Origin: Laceyella tengchongensis
Lineage (GTDB): Bacteria > Bacillota > Bacilli > Thermoactinomycetales > Thermoactinomycetaceae
Assembly (NCBI RefSeq): GCF_900182735.1
Contig: NZ_FXTU01000010.1
Coordinates: 1 to 64,000 of the forward strand
Length of the DNA stretch: 64,000 nucleotides
Direction of reading: 5' to 3'
Shown: piece after piece, positions 63,944-64,000 of the stretch
Position numbering within the stretch: the stretch's first letter is position 1
How the letters are laid out: the number at the start of each line of letters is the position of its first letter
Made by a program: the position numbers and the translations under genes
The notes under the pieces: model-generated
Seen by the model: only the letters and a program-made list of their open reading frames with translations
The model's database searches: none
What the model was told of the DNA's origin: nothing

Positions 63944-64000
63944 ATGGTAGCCGCCACCCTTCCTTACGAATCGATAAAAAATGATGAAGAATTGAGAAAG
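63944..64000 (+). CDS. Start of an unidentified gene, 3'-incomplete
   Basis: ATG 63944 follows AAAGGGGAAAGC and opens a frame that runs off the window after 19 codons (VAATLPYESIKNDEELRK). It does not read like the start of MutS, which follows cotE in B. subtilis. Too short to identify. Confidence 0.55.
   Translation, partial: MVAATLPYESIKNDEELRK

Noticed and set aside
1..64000. CRISPR arrays, rRNA genes, complete tRNA genes, prophage
   Set aside because: I saw no regularly spaced direct repeats, no rRNA signatures, no cloverleaf sequences and no phage structural genes on reading both strands.

Overview
The window is about 64 kb of chromosome from a Gram-positive, endospore-forming Firmicute of roughly balanced base composition. 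Evidence for this includes spoVS, cotE, a spoIIIE-type translocase, a GerA-like fragment, strong AGGAGG ribosome sites, a T-box leader and a guanine riboswitch. Gene order from tepA to cotE follows the Bacillus subtilis block tepA-spoIIIE-ymfFHIJK-ymfM-pgsA-cinA-recA-rny-ymdB-spoVS-miaB-ymcA-cotE, with insertions. The combination fits Thermoactinomycetaceae (Laceyella/Thermoactinomyces type); that placement is inference, not proof.

Region 1 (1-15.6 kb) is the 3' part of a nonribosomal peptide synthetase (NRPS) cluster. A 5'-incomplete synthetase reads (A)-T-C-A-T-E, and a 3529-residue synthetase reads C-A-T-C-A-T-C-A-T-E. The binding-pocket codes I read are an unresolved, possibly aromatic residue (then epimerised), an Ile-like residue, Leu, and Leu (epimerised). 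The last enzyme ends in an epimerase with no thioesterase, so release must use something outside the visible genes.

Region 2 (15.6-23.9 kb) holds thrS behind a consensus promoter and T-box leader, a truncated GerA-like gene, a frame-disrupted small gene, folA, tepA-ylzJ, a small membrane protein, an isolated carotenoid-desaturase-like flavoprotein and a 143-bp element with 17-bp perfect inverted ends that looks like a MITE.

Region 3 (24-43.4 kb) has spoIIIE, a guanosine-type ABC uptake operon with two BMP-family lipoproteins, the ymfF-ymfH-ymfI-ymfJ operon (linked to EF-P modification in B. subtilis), ymfK, and four successive RodZ/YmfM-like genes (HTH, linker, one membrane segment, beta domain) ahead of pgsA. 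The second of these four is C-terminally truncated.

Region 4 (43.4-52 kb) carries cinA, a DEAD-box helicase, an antisense iron-sulfur assembly protein, and recA with a LexA box. No terminator is visible from recA through recX and four tightly packed genes. These encode an SbcD/Mre11-like nuclease, the N-terminal half of a Rad50-like ATPase ending at a CxxC zinc hook, an 81-residue coiled coil, and the C-terminal half of the ATPase. This split Mre11-Rad50-like module, apparently co-transcribed with recA, is the most interesting part of the window.

Region 5 (52-64 kb) is the conserved rny-ymdB-spoVS block (spoVS behind a near-perfect sigma-H promoter), an M19 dipeptidase, a two-subunit 2-oxoacid:ferredoxin oxidoreductase, a metallo-beta-lactamase-fold protein, xpt under a guanine riboswitch, a 3'-truncated acetyltransferase, miaB-ricA, cotE and the first 19 codons of another gene. 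RNase Y and RicA are known functional partners in mRNA processing. Start codons were chosen mainly by ribosome-binding-site spacing, and several differ from the longest open frame.
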